Below, piece by piece: positions 35,777 through 46,674 of a DNA stretch of 64,000 nucleotides. Origin of the DNA: Isoetes taiwanensis (Eukaryota; Streptophyta; Lycopodiopsida; Isoetales; Isoetaceae); contig JAJEKV010000025.1 in the NCBI GenBank assembly GCA_021234155.1, positions 2,441,339-2,505,338 on the forward strand, written 5' to 3'. The notes under the pieces were generated by a model, which saw only the letters and a program-made list of their open reading frames with translations, was not told where the DNA came from and made no database searches. Made by a program: the position numbers and the translations under genes. Position 1 is the first letter of the stretch. The number at the start of each line of letters is the position of its first letter.

Positions 35777-37018
35777 CAAAGGCAGTTAATTAGTATGGGA
35801 AAGATTTGCTTATTGATTCATCTTGCCAAACATGCACTAACTTTATAGTCTTTCCATCACACTCAACCGTTCTTTCTAGTAGGCAAGGGTTTTCAGTTCA
35901 AGATAATCCCTTGTCACCTTGGGATCCTTAGGAGCTTATGTATAGACTGCTAAAGCCTGTGAATGTATAAAGGTTTTTTACCTTTGGTATTTTCTGGATA
36001 TAAAGATGTGGGAAGCTGATAGTTATTGTTACCAGATTTTCCACTGCAAGCAATCAGATGTTATATTTGGTAAGAATGGCATATTCTTCCTGCAAAATTA
36101 GCAAACAATTTAAACAAAAATAGCTTTAAATCTCTGGAACAGGATCTTCTGGCACAAATTCATCGGGCTCAGACTTCCGAACACTACAAGAGAATTTTGT
36201 GGTTCTTCCCAAAAACTAAGAATCTGTTCAACTGAACAACTTCTCTGGGATAATTCAAGGATTCTGGGTCAAGCTCAAACATGATATGCATTAATATTTA
36301 GCTAGATAAACTAGCAAATTCAAGCTAGGCTGATGTGCTGTTACAAATGCCAGATTTTTGGACATCTATAATTTATCAGGTCGCTTAACAATCAACAATT
36401 TTGCTTTTATTAGTCTCTTTTAAATGTAACAATAGTTTACCTTAAGTTTAAAATATCTTTTATACTTATTTTAAGGTTGCATAACTAACAAATACTTAAT
36501 GCATTTACTCAAGTCTTTAGGATCTCTAAGGTTAAGTTATTTATTTAGCTAATATAGATATTAATTGCACGTGCTATATGCCATGTGCTTCAACGTCGGT
36601 ACTTCATATCATTTTAACAAGTCTTTAATGGATTGCCAGAGATTAATAACTTATCCCAGGTATAAAAATTGATGGCGTATGAAGTAATGATAGCTAAAAG
36701 CTTATGAATGAGATATATAAGAGAAGCAATGATGGCAGAATAGAATAGAATAGAATAGAATAGAATAGAATAGAATAGAATAGAATAGAATAGAATAGAA
36801 TAGAGAGCTACTCTTAAAGCAGCCATACTTCCAAAAGCATGCTTGCAACAGAGAGGGCAGTCGATTTTGCCAGTATATTTTTCTATTAAAAGCAAAAGAA
36901 GATGCAACAATTCGTGAAGGCATCTTAGTTCTGTGGACACCCTGCCTCTCTTATTATCATTTTATGGGCATAATAAACATTGGCATGCCTGAAACTAGAC
37001 TGCGATGGAAGCATGCAT
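35777..37018. other. Intergenic stretch up to the Copia element
   Basis: No convincing gene. A minus-strand frame near 36800-36940 holds YTGKIDCPLCCKHAFGSMAA, which looks like an isolated zinc-finger-like exon piece, but it lacks flanking evidence. A pentanucleotide microsatellite lies at 36738-36803. Confidence 0.4.
36738..36803. repeat. (AGAAT)n microsatellite, about 13 units
   Basis: Uninterrupted 5 bp repeats of TAGAA on the plus strand. It produces Tyr-Ser-Ile-Leu-Phe repeats in minus-strand frames, which are artefacts. Confidence 0.97.
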
Positions 37019-37580
37019 TGTAGAAAAAGTTCATGTTGTCATCAAGATTCTAAGATCGAATTAGTTCCTAATGGTTAATGGCTAAGGGGCTTGAAAAATG
37101 GCTAATGGCTAAGGGGCAAGCATGGTTGCATGGTCGAACCAAATGAAAAGCATTTTAAAAGTTAAATCCCTTATGGGATAAGACGAAAAAAGGGGGAAAA
37201 CCATTCGAAAAGGAAACTTGCTGTTTTGGAGCTCATAGGAGGTCGATCGGCCCGCCATGGCGGCCGGATCTTGGCCCGAAACTGTTGAAAAAGGATTCAT
37301 TGATTGATATTGGATATACACGGATGATTGCAGGTGATTTCCGGGATGGTTGCTATGTGCTTGGGCTATCGGATGTATAGTCAACGATAAGTTGTTTTTG
37401 GGTCAATACCTCTGCTACAGTGTTATTAATGTAGCAATCTAATGGTTGAAGTTGTGATGCAAATTTAAAAGACTTGTTAACTATTGAAGTTGTTCATTGA
37501 GTAGAATGAGATTGAATGCTTAGAAATCCAGATTGACTTAAATTGTCTAGATCAATTTGACTGCAGTATCATTCTCTTCA
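37019..37580 (+). repeat. Copia 5' LTR
   Basis: 562 bp, TG...CA termini. It contains two near-identical GGCTAATGGC-type phrases (37080-37110) and GATCGGCCCGCCATGGCGG. No obvious TATA box could be fixed by eye. It differs from the 3' LTR at about five positions. Confidence 0.97.
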
Positions 37581-37581
37581 T

Positions 37582-37593
37582 TGGTATCAGAGC
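37582..37593 (+). promoter_or_regulatory. Primer-binding site for initiator Met-tRNA
   Basis: TGGTATCAGAGC, complementary to the 3' end of plant initiator methionine tRNA, one base after the 5' LTR. It is the usual PBS of plant Copia elements and primes minus-strand DNA. Confidence 0.97.
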
Positions 37594-37602
37594 CAGATAA
37601 AC

Positions 37603-40600
37603 ATGGCAAGCAGGTTCGGGGCAAATCTACTCAATGCTATAGAGGTATTCAAAGGTGAGAGTGGCTTCCAAATCTGGAAGCAAAGTATTAAAGAGGTTTT
37701 GGAGTTTGAAAATTTATGGTACTTGATTGAGCCAAGTACAAGCAGGCGTTATGGTGGTACTAATGTTGTCTTAGGGACATCTAGTACAGGAGGAGCTAGC
37801 TCTAGTTCAGATGAAGCAAGCTCAATAGCTGGTGGAGGTGCAGGAGCTGCTGCAGGAAGTAATAACACTGTACGAGTAGTATCTGCAACAAGCACAGAAA
37901 TGGATGAACAGCTCAAAATCATGGAGGCACAAGCAATTATTTGCTGTAAGGTTGGTCCAGTAATTAAGTTGAAATTGAGAGGGTTAAGTCCTAAGGAGAT
38001 GTGGCAGTATATGATCAAAAATTATGAAGCTAAAACTTCTTCCCAAATAGATGTCTTGGAAAAGCAGCTAAGAAAATTAAAATTACATGATAGAGAGAAC
38101 ATAACTGAATTTCTTGAGAAGTTCGACTCAATCATAGCTGATTTAGAAGGAGCTGGTGTTATTCTAAATGAGCAGTACCAGTTATTGGCCATATCCAGAG
38201 CAGTTGCACATAATGCCTATCTTGCTACCTTAGTAAGAAACATTGCTAGAACTAAGGAACACGCCATACAAATTATAAGAACAGAATTTGAGCAGAAACA
38301 AATTGGGTATGAGGATGATGAGCAGAACACAGAGGTCTTATTTGCTGGAAAGTACAAAGGAAAGAAAACTGGCAGTAACAGGGATAAGGAAAGGATTGGG
38401 CCATGTTATAACTGCAATAATTATGGGCATTTAAAAGCTGACTGTCCTAACATGAGGAAAGATACAGTTTGCTACAATTGTGAAGGTAAGGGCCACATTG
38501 CTTCAAATTGTTCAAGTCCGAGGGGTATGAACTATAAAGGAAGGGGCAGAGGCAGGGGAAACAGAGGGGGATCTGCTGCCAGGGGAAGGGGTACAGCCAA
38601 GACAAGTCCATCTTTGAACCTAACTCAAGAGTCTCGGGGTGATGAAGATGAGCAAAACGAAGATGAAGAGGTAAATTATTCTGAACTATGTCACTTACAA
38701 AAGGATGAAAATAACCATGATATGATGATTTTAGATTCAGGAGCTGAGAGGACAGTAACCTCATCTACACACATGCTTAAAGATTGCAGGGGAATCAAAG
38801 GAGGGCATGTGCAGTTGGGAAATGGAGAGTTACAAGAGATTAAAGACACTGGAATGTTGGAGCTTTATGATTTGGATGGAAAAGCAGTTAAATTAAAAGA
38901 AGTACTCTGTGTACCAGGATTAGTCAGGAATTTGATTTCTGTGTGCCAGTTAGTAGATCTTGGGTATAAAGTTTTATTTGAAAGATTACAATGTAAGGTG
39001 TTTTATGATAATAAATTAAAGTTTGTTGGCAAGAGAGTTGGAAATTTGTTTGGTCTGAATTCTGATCATTTGACTCAAAGTATCAACCTGGTAACTTGTT
39101 CAGATGTTAAACTATGGCATGAAAGAATGTGTCATGTAAATTCAAAAACAATTGAGCTTTTGATAAAAAGGGGATTGCTGGAGGCATCTGAAATCAAAGG
39201 GGAAAAATTTAAATGTGCAGGTTGCATTCTAGGCAAACATACAAGGTTGCCTTTCAAAAAATCCATGAAAAGGGCAAAAGGGATGCTGGATCTAATCCAT
39301 TCAGATCTATGTGGACCATTGAATATATCAAGTCTCTCTGGGAAGAGATATTTTATTACCTTTGTAGACGACTATAGCAGAATGGCCAAGGTTTACTGCC
39401 TAAGCACCAAGGATCAAGCTCTTCTAGCATTTAAGAAATTTGTAAATGAAGTACAATTGGAAACTGGAAGAAAGGTTAGATGTTTACGCACAGATAGAGG
39501 AGGAGAATTTTTGTCAAATGAGTTCAAGCACTACTGTAATGAATTAGGCATCAAACGACAGTTAACTTGCAGATTCTCCCCTCAACAAAATGGAATTGCT
39601 GAGAGAAGAAATAGAACAATACTTAATGCTGTCAGAAGCATGCTCAAGTATTCAGGGCTGCCTAACTTTCTTTGGAAGGAGGCGGTTATGACAGCAGTGT
39701 TTGTCCAAAATTTATTACCTTCCATAAGCATTAAGGGGCAGATTCCATTGACGCTTTGGTGTTCAAAGACCCCTGACTATAGCAGGCTGAAAGCCTATGG
39801 GTGCTTGGCATATGCTCATGTGCCAGAAGAACTCAGGAAGAAGTTGGATGACAGAGCATATATTACTTACATGGTATGGTACGATTTACAATCCAAGGCT
39901 TATAGATTATATGATCCAGCCAAAAGGAGAATCATTATAAGTCGAGATGTATTGTTTGATGAAGAACAATTCTATAAAGTGCTGCCAAGGATTAACAGTC
40001 CAGCAGATATAACTGAATGTAAGATGGGAAAAAGGGTCCAATTCAAGGATGAGGTAAACAAACCAGCAATAGTATTTGATACAGATGAGGAAGATGAAAT
40101 AAGCTTGAACCAAGCACTGCCTAACATGAATGTAAACGTGCAGCAAGGAGATCCAGAACATGAAGTAAGTGTTGATCAAAGGTTGCCTGATACTAATGTT
40201 GATGTTGAAAATGTGCAGCATGAGGTTTCATTTGACCAGCAAGTCCATGAACCAGCAGGCCCCAGTAGGAGGAAGAAAAGGACTGAAGCTCAAATTATTA
40301 AGGACGAAGGTGTAACCAATTATGAAAAGTTTGGAAGAGACGAATTTGGCAAAAGTAAAAGACTTAAAGACAATGAAGGTGAGATCCTTGGTTTGTTTGA
40401 GATATTAATGCATCTAGATACTTCAGTTCCTAAAACATACGAAGAGGCAATTATCTCGTCTGATAGCAAACAGTGGATGGAGGCAATGCAAGGGGAAATG
40501 AGTTCTTTTAGGAGGACTGATACATATGAACTTGTAAATGCTCCAGAGGATAAAAATATTGTGGGATGTAAATGGCTGTACAAGTTAAAAACAGAGGCAG

Positions 40601-40701
40601 ATGGAAAGACTCCCAAGTTTAAGGCTCGTTTAGTGGCCCAAGGTTTTTCACAAAATATGGGCAAGATTATGAAGAGACTTTTTCGCCTCTTGTTAAAATG
40701 A
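37603..40701 (+). CDS. Copia gag-pol, first part (gag, protease, integrase, RT start)
   Basis: 1032 codons from ATG 37603, 23 nt after the 5' LTR. Gag carries two CCHC knuckles, CYNCNNYGHLKADC and CYNCEGKGHIASNC, then an RGRGRGNRGG basic stretch. Protease: MMILDSGAERT. Integrase: HERMCHVN and CAGCILGKH (HHCC zinc), then DLCGPL, FVDDYSR, RTDRGGEF and QQNGIAERRN (DDE core). A local rearrangement near YITYMVWYDLQSKAYRLY has replaced the usual FVGY segment. RT begins GCKWLYKLK. The frame derails at about 40651-40656, where one A seems lost from CACAAAATATGGG, and ends at 40701. The polyprotein would form the virus-like particle and copy the RNA into DNA. Confidence 0.95.
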   Translation: MASRFGANLLNAIEVFKGESGFQIWKQSIKEVLEFENLWYLIEPSTSRRYGGTNVVLGTSSTGGASSSSDEASSIAGGGAGAAAGSNNTVRVVSATSTEMDEQLKIMEAQAIICCKVGPVIKLKLRGLSPKEMWQYMIKNYEAKTSSQIDVLEKQLRKLKLHDRENITEFLEKFDSIIADLEGAGVILNEQYQLLAISRAVAHNAYLATLVRNIARTKEHAIQIIRTEFEQKQIGYEDDEQNTEVLFAGKYKGKKTGSNRDKERIGPCYNCNNYGHLKADCPNMRKDTVCYNCEGKGHIASNCSSPRGMNYKGRGRGRGNRGGSAARGRGTAKTSPSLNLTQESRGDEDEQNEDEEVNYSELCHLQKDENNHDMMILDSGAERTVTSSTHMLKDCRGIKGGHVQLGNGELQEIKDTGMLELYDLDGKAVKLKEVLCVPGLVRNLISVCQLVDLGYKVLFERLQCKVFYDNKLKFVGKRVGNLFGLNSDHLTQSINLVTCSDVKLWHERMCHVNSKTIELLIKRGLLEASEIKGEKFKCAGCILGKHTRLPFKKSMKRAKGMLDLIHSDLCGPLNISSLSGKRYFITFVDDYSRMAKVYCLSTKDQALLAFKKFVNEVQLETGRKVRCLRTDRGGEFLSNEFKHYCNELGIKRQLTCRFSPQQNGIAERRNRTILNAVRSMLKYSGLPNFLWKEAVMTAVFVQNLLPSISIKGQIPLTLWCSKTPDYSRLKAYGCLAYAHVPEELRKKLDDRAYITYMVWYDLQSKAYRLYDPAKRRIIISRDVLFDEEQFYKVLPRINSPADITECKMGKRVQFKDEVNKPAIVFDTDEEDEISLNQALPNMNVNVQQGDPEHEVSVDQRLPDTNVDVENVQHEVSFDQQVHEPAGPSRRKKRTEAQIIKDEGVTNYEKFGRDEFGKSKRLKDNEGEILGLFEILMHLDTSVPKTYEEAIISSDSKQWMEAMQGEMSSFRRTDTYELVNAPEDKNIVGCKWLYKLKTEADGKTPKFKARLVAQGFSQNMGKIMKRLFRLLLK

Positions 40702-41999
40702 ACAGTATAAGAATGCTTTTGGCTATAGCCAATGCATACAACCTGGAGATACATCACATGGATGTAAATACTGCATTTCTAAATGCAAAGCTTGAGGAAG
40801 ACATATATATGAAACAGCCAAAGGGCTTTGAAGTAGGAACTGGGAAAGTCTGGAAGTTAAAGAGAGCTGTGTATGGTCTAAAGCAGTCTCCAAGGGAATG
40901 GTACAAGTGTATTGATTCCTATCTTAGAGAACAAAGCTTTGATAAATTCCAGAATGATGGTAATCTTTACAAGTACAAGGCTGGAGATGACTGGTGCATA
41001 ATAGCTCTTTATGTGGACGATAATTTGATGATTTCAAGTGGAATAAAAGCATTGAATCACTGCAAGAAAGTTCTGAGCAGCAAGTTTAAGATGACAGACC
41101 TAGGTGAACTAAGGAAATTCTTGGGGATCGAAGTGCATAGAAACAGGTCTGATAAAACATTGGTACTTACTCAAAGGGGCCAAATTGAAGGGATGCTAAA
41201 AAAATTTAATATGGAAGACTGCAATATCTCAAAGACTCCTATTGTGCCAGGAAGCAAAATATCTGCCAAGATGGGTCCAAAATCAGAAAAAGAAAGAGCA
41301 GAGATGAAGAATATACCTTATATGTCACTGATAGGATGTCTATCCTATGTGGCAAACTGTACTCGTCCAGATATAGCATTTGCAGTAAACATCTTAAGTA
41401 GGTACAATAATGATCCAGGGAGGGATCATTGGACAGCTGCTAAAAAAATATTGAGGTACCTTAAGGGAACAATGGATGATGGTATAACATATTGCACAAA
41501 AAACATGCAGTTACAAGCCTACTGTGATGCAGACTGGGGAGGTGACCTTGACACACGAAAATCAACTTCTGGCTATTTAATATTTCTAGGAGGAGCTCCA
41601 GTTGCATGGAAATGCAAAAAACAAAGTGCAATTGCCATGTCTAGTGCTGAGGCAGAATATGCCTCAGCTGCCTTGACCACAAAGGAGATAGTTTGGGAAA
41701 GAAGGCTGCTGGATGAACTTGGTTATAAGCAAATTAAGGCCACTGAACTTTACTGTGACAGCACAAGCTGCATTGCAATGACCAAAGATCCAGTCCTACA
41801 TGAGAGGACTAAACATATTGAGTTGGAACTCCATTTCATCAGAGAATTTGTAAAGAAGAATGCAGTCAAACTCATTTACGTAAATACTTCAAGACAACTG
41901 GCAGATATCTTGACTAAGGCATTGTCTGAAAGTAAGTTTACAGAATTGAAAAAAATGATTCAGTGCAGCAGAGATGATAACATGAAGGGGGAAATGTAG
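40698..41999 (+). CDS. Copia pol, second part (RT core and RNase H), separated by a frameshift
   Basis: This frame is the direct continuation of the preceding gag-pol frame, shifted by one base, not a separate gene; its first ATG is an internal Met. RT motifs: HHMDVNTAFLNA, YGLKQSPREWY, ALYVDDNLM (catalytic YVDD), TDLGELRKFLGIEV. RNase H: AYCDADWGGDLDTRKSTSGY, AMSSAEAEY, HIELELHFIREFV. It ends just inside the 3' LTR. Without a frameshift or a helper, this copy would make no full polymerase. Confidence 0.95.
   Translation: MNSIRMLLAIANAYNLEIHHMDVNTAFLNAKLEEDIYMKQPKGFEVGTGKVWKLKRAVYGLKQSPREWYKCIDSYLREQSFDKFQNDGNLYKYKAGDDWCIIALYVDDNLMISSGIKALNHCKKVLSSKFKMTDLGELRKFLGIEVHRNRSDKTLVLTQRGQIEGMLKKFNMEDCNISKTPIVPGSKISAKMGPKSEKERAEMKNIPYMSLIGCLSYVANCTRPDIAFAVNILSRYNNDPGRDHWTAAKKILRYLKGTMDDGITYCTKNMQLQAYCDADWGGDLDTRKSTSGYLIFLGGAPVAWKCKKQSAIAMSSAEAEYASAALTTKEIVWERRLLDELGYKQIKATELYCDSTSCIAMTKDPVLHERTKHIELELHFIREFVKKNAVKLIYVNTSRQLADILTKALSESKFTELKKMIQCSRDDNMKGEM
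41981..41994 (+). promoter_or_regulatory. Copia polypurine tract
   Basis: AACATGAAGGGGGAAA lies immediately before the TG of the 3' LTR; the GAAGGGGGAAA core is the usual plus-strand primer. Confidence 0.9.
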
Positions 42000-42556
42000 A
42001 AAAAGTTCATGTTGTCATCAAGATTCTAAGATCGAATTAGTTCCTAATGGTTAATGGCTAAGGGGCTTGAAAAATGGCTAATGGCTAAGGGGCAAGCATG
42101 GTTGCATGGTCGAACCAAATGAAAAGCATTTTAAAAGTTAAATCCCTTATGAGATAAGACGAAAAAAGGGGGAAAACCATTCGAAAAGGAAACTTGCTGT
42201 TTTGGAGCTCATAGGAGGTCGATCGGCCCGCCATGGCGGCCGGATCTTGGCCCGAAACTGTTTAAAAAGGATTCATTGATTGATATTGGATATACACGGA
42301 TGATTGCAGGTGATTTCCGGAAGGGTTGCTATGTGCTTGGGCTATCGGATGTATAGTCAACGATAAGTTGTTTTTGGGTCAATACCTCTGCTACAGTGTT
42401 ATTACTGTAGCAATCTAATGGTTGAAGTTGTGATGCAAATTTAAAAGACTTGTTAACTATTGAAGTTGTTCATTGAGTAGAATGAGATTGAATGCTTAGA
42501 AATCCAGATTGACTTAAATTGTCTAGATCAATTTGACTGCAGTATCATTCTCTTCA
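41995..42556 (+). repeat. Copia 3' LTR
   Basis: 562 bp. Differences from the 5' LTR include GGG/GAG near 42151, TTG/TTT near 42263, two bases at CCGGAAGGG (42317-42323) and A/C near 42405. It is followed by the TGCAT target duplication. Confidence 0.97.
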
Positions 42557-44152
42557 TGCATTTAAGTATATGTATATCAGAACATAGAGATCATAGACTT
42601 TTTTGTCATGTGGAACAACTATGGAAAAACAGTGATGACCTATCTCCCATTGTATCTACAGGCTGTGGCAACACAATCTTAAACTAGAGTACACAACACT
42701 AGATATATGTTATCTGAGTCTTCTTACCTTCCATTTGGGTCAGACTGCAGTCTGCAGATTTTTGACGACCTCTTTCGTTCTTATAGATATGGTTTGCTAT
42801 AACCTCAAGAGCTCAAACATTACTACCATTATTTTCAGAAATTCGTATGCAGGTCATGAAATAACACGAAAAGGAACAACTATTTACGAAACAACATTCA
42901 ATCAAGATTGGTTGAATCTTTCTTAATGTACATTATAATGTCAATATGAGGAATGCTGGTGTGGTATTTTGAACTCTGGCGAGAATGAAATCAAAACATT
43001 ATCTTGTGCAATTGAAGAAAGGAGCGGGTATTACATATGGTTTTGCATGGTTTGGGGGGAGGGGGTATTCGTATGCCAAAATAGTATTATGCTGATGTCA
43101 CTAAATGTGTTGTGGGTTTTGTAAGGTATGTCATTTATTTTTCTTTCTATCTTAGAAAAGTAGGGCTCGTATCAAATTTGTGCGTTATGGCAGGGCGACG
43201 TCGGCATGGCAGAGTTCTTCCGATGGGCGGGTATCTGGCCATGGCAGAGTTAATCTGGAAGGGTTCAGGGGCCATAACCGACATCCTCAAATTGATTCCG
43301 AGAGCTGCATATGCAGAATCACTTATGCAGAATCCGTCAGGGCATAGACGTAGAATCACGTAGGCCACAGATGCAAAATTCGATATGAGTGAACGCTCCT
43401 GTTTATTGTAGAAAATCTGGGAGTGAAGGCAGATAAGTAGAAAACGTAAGCCATGCATTCTCAGCAGTCATCTTGATGCTCCATCTGAGATCTGGCTATG
43501 GCGAACGCATTGTCAAATTGCTCTCGCCCAGACACCCTCAATCAAAGAAATACCTGCTTTCTAAGTCAAGTTAGATTTTTTGATGTAACAAGTAAAACCT
43601 CTAAAATCTTGTATGCCTCTTGTTTTACAACAAATTTTGAGCAGAAAACCTCTTAAATGAAGCCTGATATTCTTTCGTACTTTGATCTGCTTGTCATGGC
43701 AAGAAGTTGATATTGCAGTTTCATGGCAGGGGGTTCAAATCCCCAATTGACTTGGCACTCACACGCTTCTCATATTTCTTTTATGTATGTTATGCTTCTG
43801 TAGGTGGCCTACTACTATGTTTATGTGGCACACTACTTCTACCATGTTTGTTCTTCTAGCTGTGCTTAATTGACTGCATCGTTGACTCGGAGCCATGGCC
43901 GCTAAATCTTAGGATGACATGGAAAATGGGGTTGACCCAATCTTCGTTTTGGATGGACGGCTGGGGTTGTAGGATATGGTATATCCCATGGAATATACCA
44001 TGGATGAAAGACTGGGATTAAATGAGAGATAGAACATAACGAGTATTATGAAACCTTGAGCACAAAGTTAAGAGAACTGGCTTAGGCTATCATAACTGGA
44101 ATGGTTATAAAAAATTTCCCGGACAGATTTTTGAATTTTGCATATATAGTAT
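42557..44152. other. Intergenic stretch between Copia and MULE
   Basis: It continues the sequence interrupted by the Copia insertion. No frame with recognisable domains is present. The 9 bp at its right end (44144-44152, ATATAGTAT) is the target duplication of the next element. Confidence 0.5.
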
Positions 44153-46294
44153 GGGTGAAAATAGCTTTACCCTGGTTTTGGTGATTTCGTCGCGGTGACT
44201 ACTCTCCCGTGGAATCACTAACCCTCCGAGAACGGGATCCGTTTCGGAGGCCCCGTTATCCGTACCTGACAGGCTCCGTTGTATACCTTCCGGTGGAATC
44301 ACAACGGAGCGATACTTCCAGAAGGAATTACTGCCCAAAATATACTGCCGCACAGAATCACCGTCCAAAATATCCTGCCCTGTGGAATATCCGAAAAAAT
44401 TTTAAATTTTCTACCTGTGTATTGTGGCGTTCCTGTTCGTCCGAGAGGTTTTGCTAGAGCTTCAGTGCAGCATCTCAAGCTTCAATGGCGACCTCTCAAG
44501 CTTCAATGGCAACCGGAGTATGATAGGTTTCACTTGAAGTAGCATCTCAGGCGTCAATCTAAGCTCCTGTTATGGCTTGGTTTAGTGAGATCCAACGAAA
44601 AATGGGGTCGGGTAAAAATGGATTTTGCAGATGCTGCGAGCTATGGCGGAAGCCGTCAAGCTCGCCTTCCATTCTCTCTTGCAGTCTTGCCGCCTTTCAT
44701 ATTTTGCTACAACGGAGTATGGTGGCAGTGCTGGAAATGGAGGAAAAAATCAGGAAATACAGGAGGTGGAGTTTTGCTAGTGCCGCTGTCACAGGTGGAA
44801 GAAGTGGCTGCAAATATATCGTTGGCTTAACAGAAGGGAGCTCTCTGACAGAGGCAGCGAGGGACGAGCACGTAGGCGATGGATTTGTAGGTCTAAAAGC
44901 AAAAGGCCCAACTGTGTATTCGAGCACATGTGTTGAACTTGAAGCAGAAAGTCTTCTTTCTGAGACATCAACTCCACCAATACCTTTGTTGATGTTTGTA
45001 GCAGTCTTGCACTCTGCATCTGTGCTCTCGCCTAGTTGTAGCTTGTACTCTGACGCATGATTCTGCCTTTTGATTGCTTTTGCTCGACCAAAGTTTTCTG
45101 TATTGCAGCTTTGCTTGCAGATCCATGGCTACCTTGCAAACTTCGGATGTCGGAGACGAAGGATCAAAGAAAGATAAGGCGGTGCCAACTCCTGCCATGG
45201 AAAAACCTTCCGATCCTATTAAAGTGCAGTGGGATTTTTGTGCCTTTTTGCTTGAATATTGCGGGGTAAATAGCAGCATGGCGGCAGGCATGGTGGCAGC
45301 AGCTATATCGACGAGACCAATAAGGTAAATAAGGTAAAAAAAGCTCTGTTTCTATTCTGAAGGAAACAGAACCAATAAGGTAAAAAAGCTATGTTTCTGT
45401 CCTGAAGGAAACGGAACCAATAAGGTAAAAAAGCTATGTTTCTGTTTCTGTTCTAGTCAAATTTAAAGGCACTGGAAGAGGAAGCCTCTGCTTCCTCACT
45501 GTCATCTTCCATGATAGACAATTTGGGTCTTTTCCGAGTCTTGCGACCCATCAAAACATGAAATTTCCTGCTAGATCTGGATTCAGCACTAGCGTTGGAA
45601 CCTTCATAACAATTTTAGCCTAATCAAAACACGGGGGTTTATCTCATGCTTGTTTTCTCTGCTCATATTGGACTCAAAGGGCAGGTCTCGCATGAAAATG
45701 GGATTGCCGATATTGGCAAGGGGTTCAAATCCCCAACCAGAAAAATTCTGGGCAGTTTAGAGCATAACAATGGACATGCACAGATAAAATGGAGTAGTCG
45801 AGCTTGTTTTTTTGCACCATTGGTTTAGTATTAATTTCATTCATGGTCTTCAACCATTTTTTATGGAATCGGGCATAAACTTCTGCTGGGATTGAATTGA
45901 ACCATCTGCCAATTTTTCCTCCCTAAGGTCTTCAGGTGATTCCTTCCTGAGGAATAGTACGCGGTGATTCCACGGGGGAGAATATTTACGCGGTGATTCC
46001 ACAGGGGAGAATATTATCGTACGCAGTGATTCCATGGGGGAGAATATTACGGTATACAGTGATTCCACCCGGCAGGATCAATTCCATGTGATTCCGTCGT
46101 AGAATAAAAGGGTGGTGATTCCGTCCAGCGGTATTTTGCAGATGTGATTCCGCCGGAAGGTATAAAATGGAGCCTGTCAGGTACGGATAATGGGGCAGGA
46201 AGGTACGGATAACGGGGCAAAAGGGTTAATGATTCCGCGGGAGAGTAGTCACCGCGACGGAATCACCAGAACCAGGGTAAAGCCATTTTCACCC
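44153..46294. mobile_element. Non-autonomous MULE, 2,142 bp, 9-bp TSD ATATAGTAT
   Basis: The ends are long inverted repeats starting GGGTGAAAAT(A/G)GCTTTACCC and continuing through GGTGACTACTCTCCCG and TACCTGACAGGCTCC. ATATAGTAT lies at 44144-44152 and 46295-46303. A 9 bp TSD plus long TIRs defines a Mutator-like element. Subterminal arrays of GTGGAATCAC / GTGATTCCAC with GGGGAGAATATT recur at least four times at 45955-46070. No MURA-type transposase is present. An internal frame from ATG 45125 (67 codons, MATLQTSDVGDEGSKKDK...) has unknown origin and could be captured sequence. The element ends about 380 bp upstream of the TBCC start codon. Confidence 0.93.
45316..45456. repeat. ~52-bp tandem repeat inside the MULE, about 2.7 copies
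   Basis: Units of ACCAATAAGGTAAAAAAGCT followed by ATGTTTCTGTCCTGAAGGAA recur with 1-3 mismatches. No function is evident. Confidence 0.85.
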
Positions 46295-46459
46295 ATATAG
46301 TATTAGGTCGAAAGACGAAATTTTAGGGACCTTGAAATTTCGGCCCAGATCAACCGGTTTTTATAAACCGAAATCTTCTATCGATTTCTGCTGAGCAGCA
46401 GTGAGCAGCAGCACTGCCGGAAATGCCAAATTTCAAGTTCCCTTAAAATTTCGTTGAAG

Positions 46460-46588
46460 AATTTTCAGGACCTAAAAAATTTCGCTCAAAATTTTCTGGC
46501 GGCCGCCTGCTGACGTGGCAGTGCCGCTTGTGGCTTTGCCACTCGCGACCTGCCACGTCAGGAGCGAAATTTTTTGGTCCTGAAAATT
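46460..46588. repeat. Fold-back sequence in the TBCC upstream region
   Basis: Arms 46460-46487 (AATTTTCAGGACC...TTTCGCTC) and 46562-46588 are inverted copies. A second inner pair, CTGACGTGGCAG and CTGCCACGTCAG, is nested inside. It may be a small MITE, but no clear TSD was found. The ACGTGGCAG core also resembles an ACGT-box, so transcription-factor binding is possible but not shown. Confidence 0.65.
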
Positions 46589-46674
46589 ACTCCTTCCAAA
46601 AGTTAGGAAAATGGATTAACCAAACTTGAAAATAAAGAGACCGGTTATTCCAGTCCAGTTAGGGCAGTCCTTCG

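Larger units (their letters stand above)
37019..42556 (+). mobile_element. Complete Ty1/Copia LTR retrotransposon, 5,538 bp, TSD TGCAT
   Basis: Identical-length LTRs (562 bp each) begin TGTAGAAAAAG and end CTCTTCA. TGCAT precedes the 5' LTR (37014-37018) and follows the 3' LTR (42557-42561). Only about five base differences separate the LTRs (roughly 0.9%), so insertion was recent. The order gag, protease, integrase, RT, RNase H is the Copia order. The primer-binding site and polypurine tract are intact. One 1-nt frameshift splits pol. It has no envelope-like ORF and is a genomic retrotransposon, not a virus. Confidence 0.98.

Noticed and set aside
36614-36940. Minus-strand frame with CPLCCKHAF and Tyr-Ser-Ile-Leu-Phe repeats
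   Set aside because: Half of it is the AGAAT microsatellite. The CxxC piece could be an exon relic, but no splice sites or partner residues support it.
44572-45060. 162-residue frame inside the MULE
   Set aside because: No recognisable domain, overlapped by frames on both strands, and located within a non-autonomous element.
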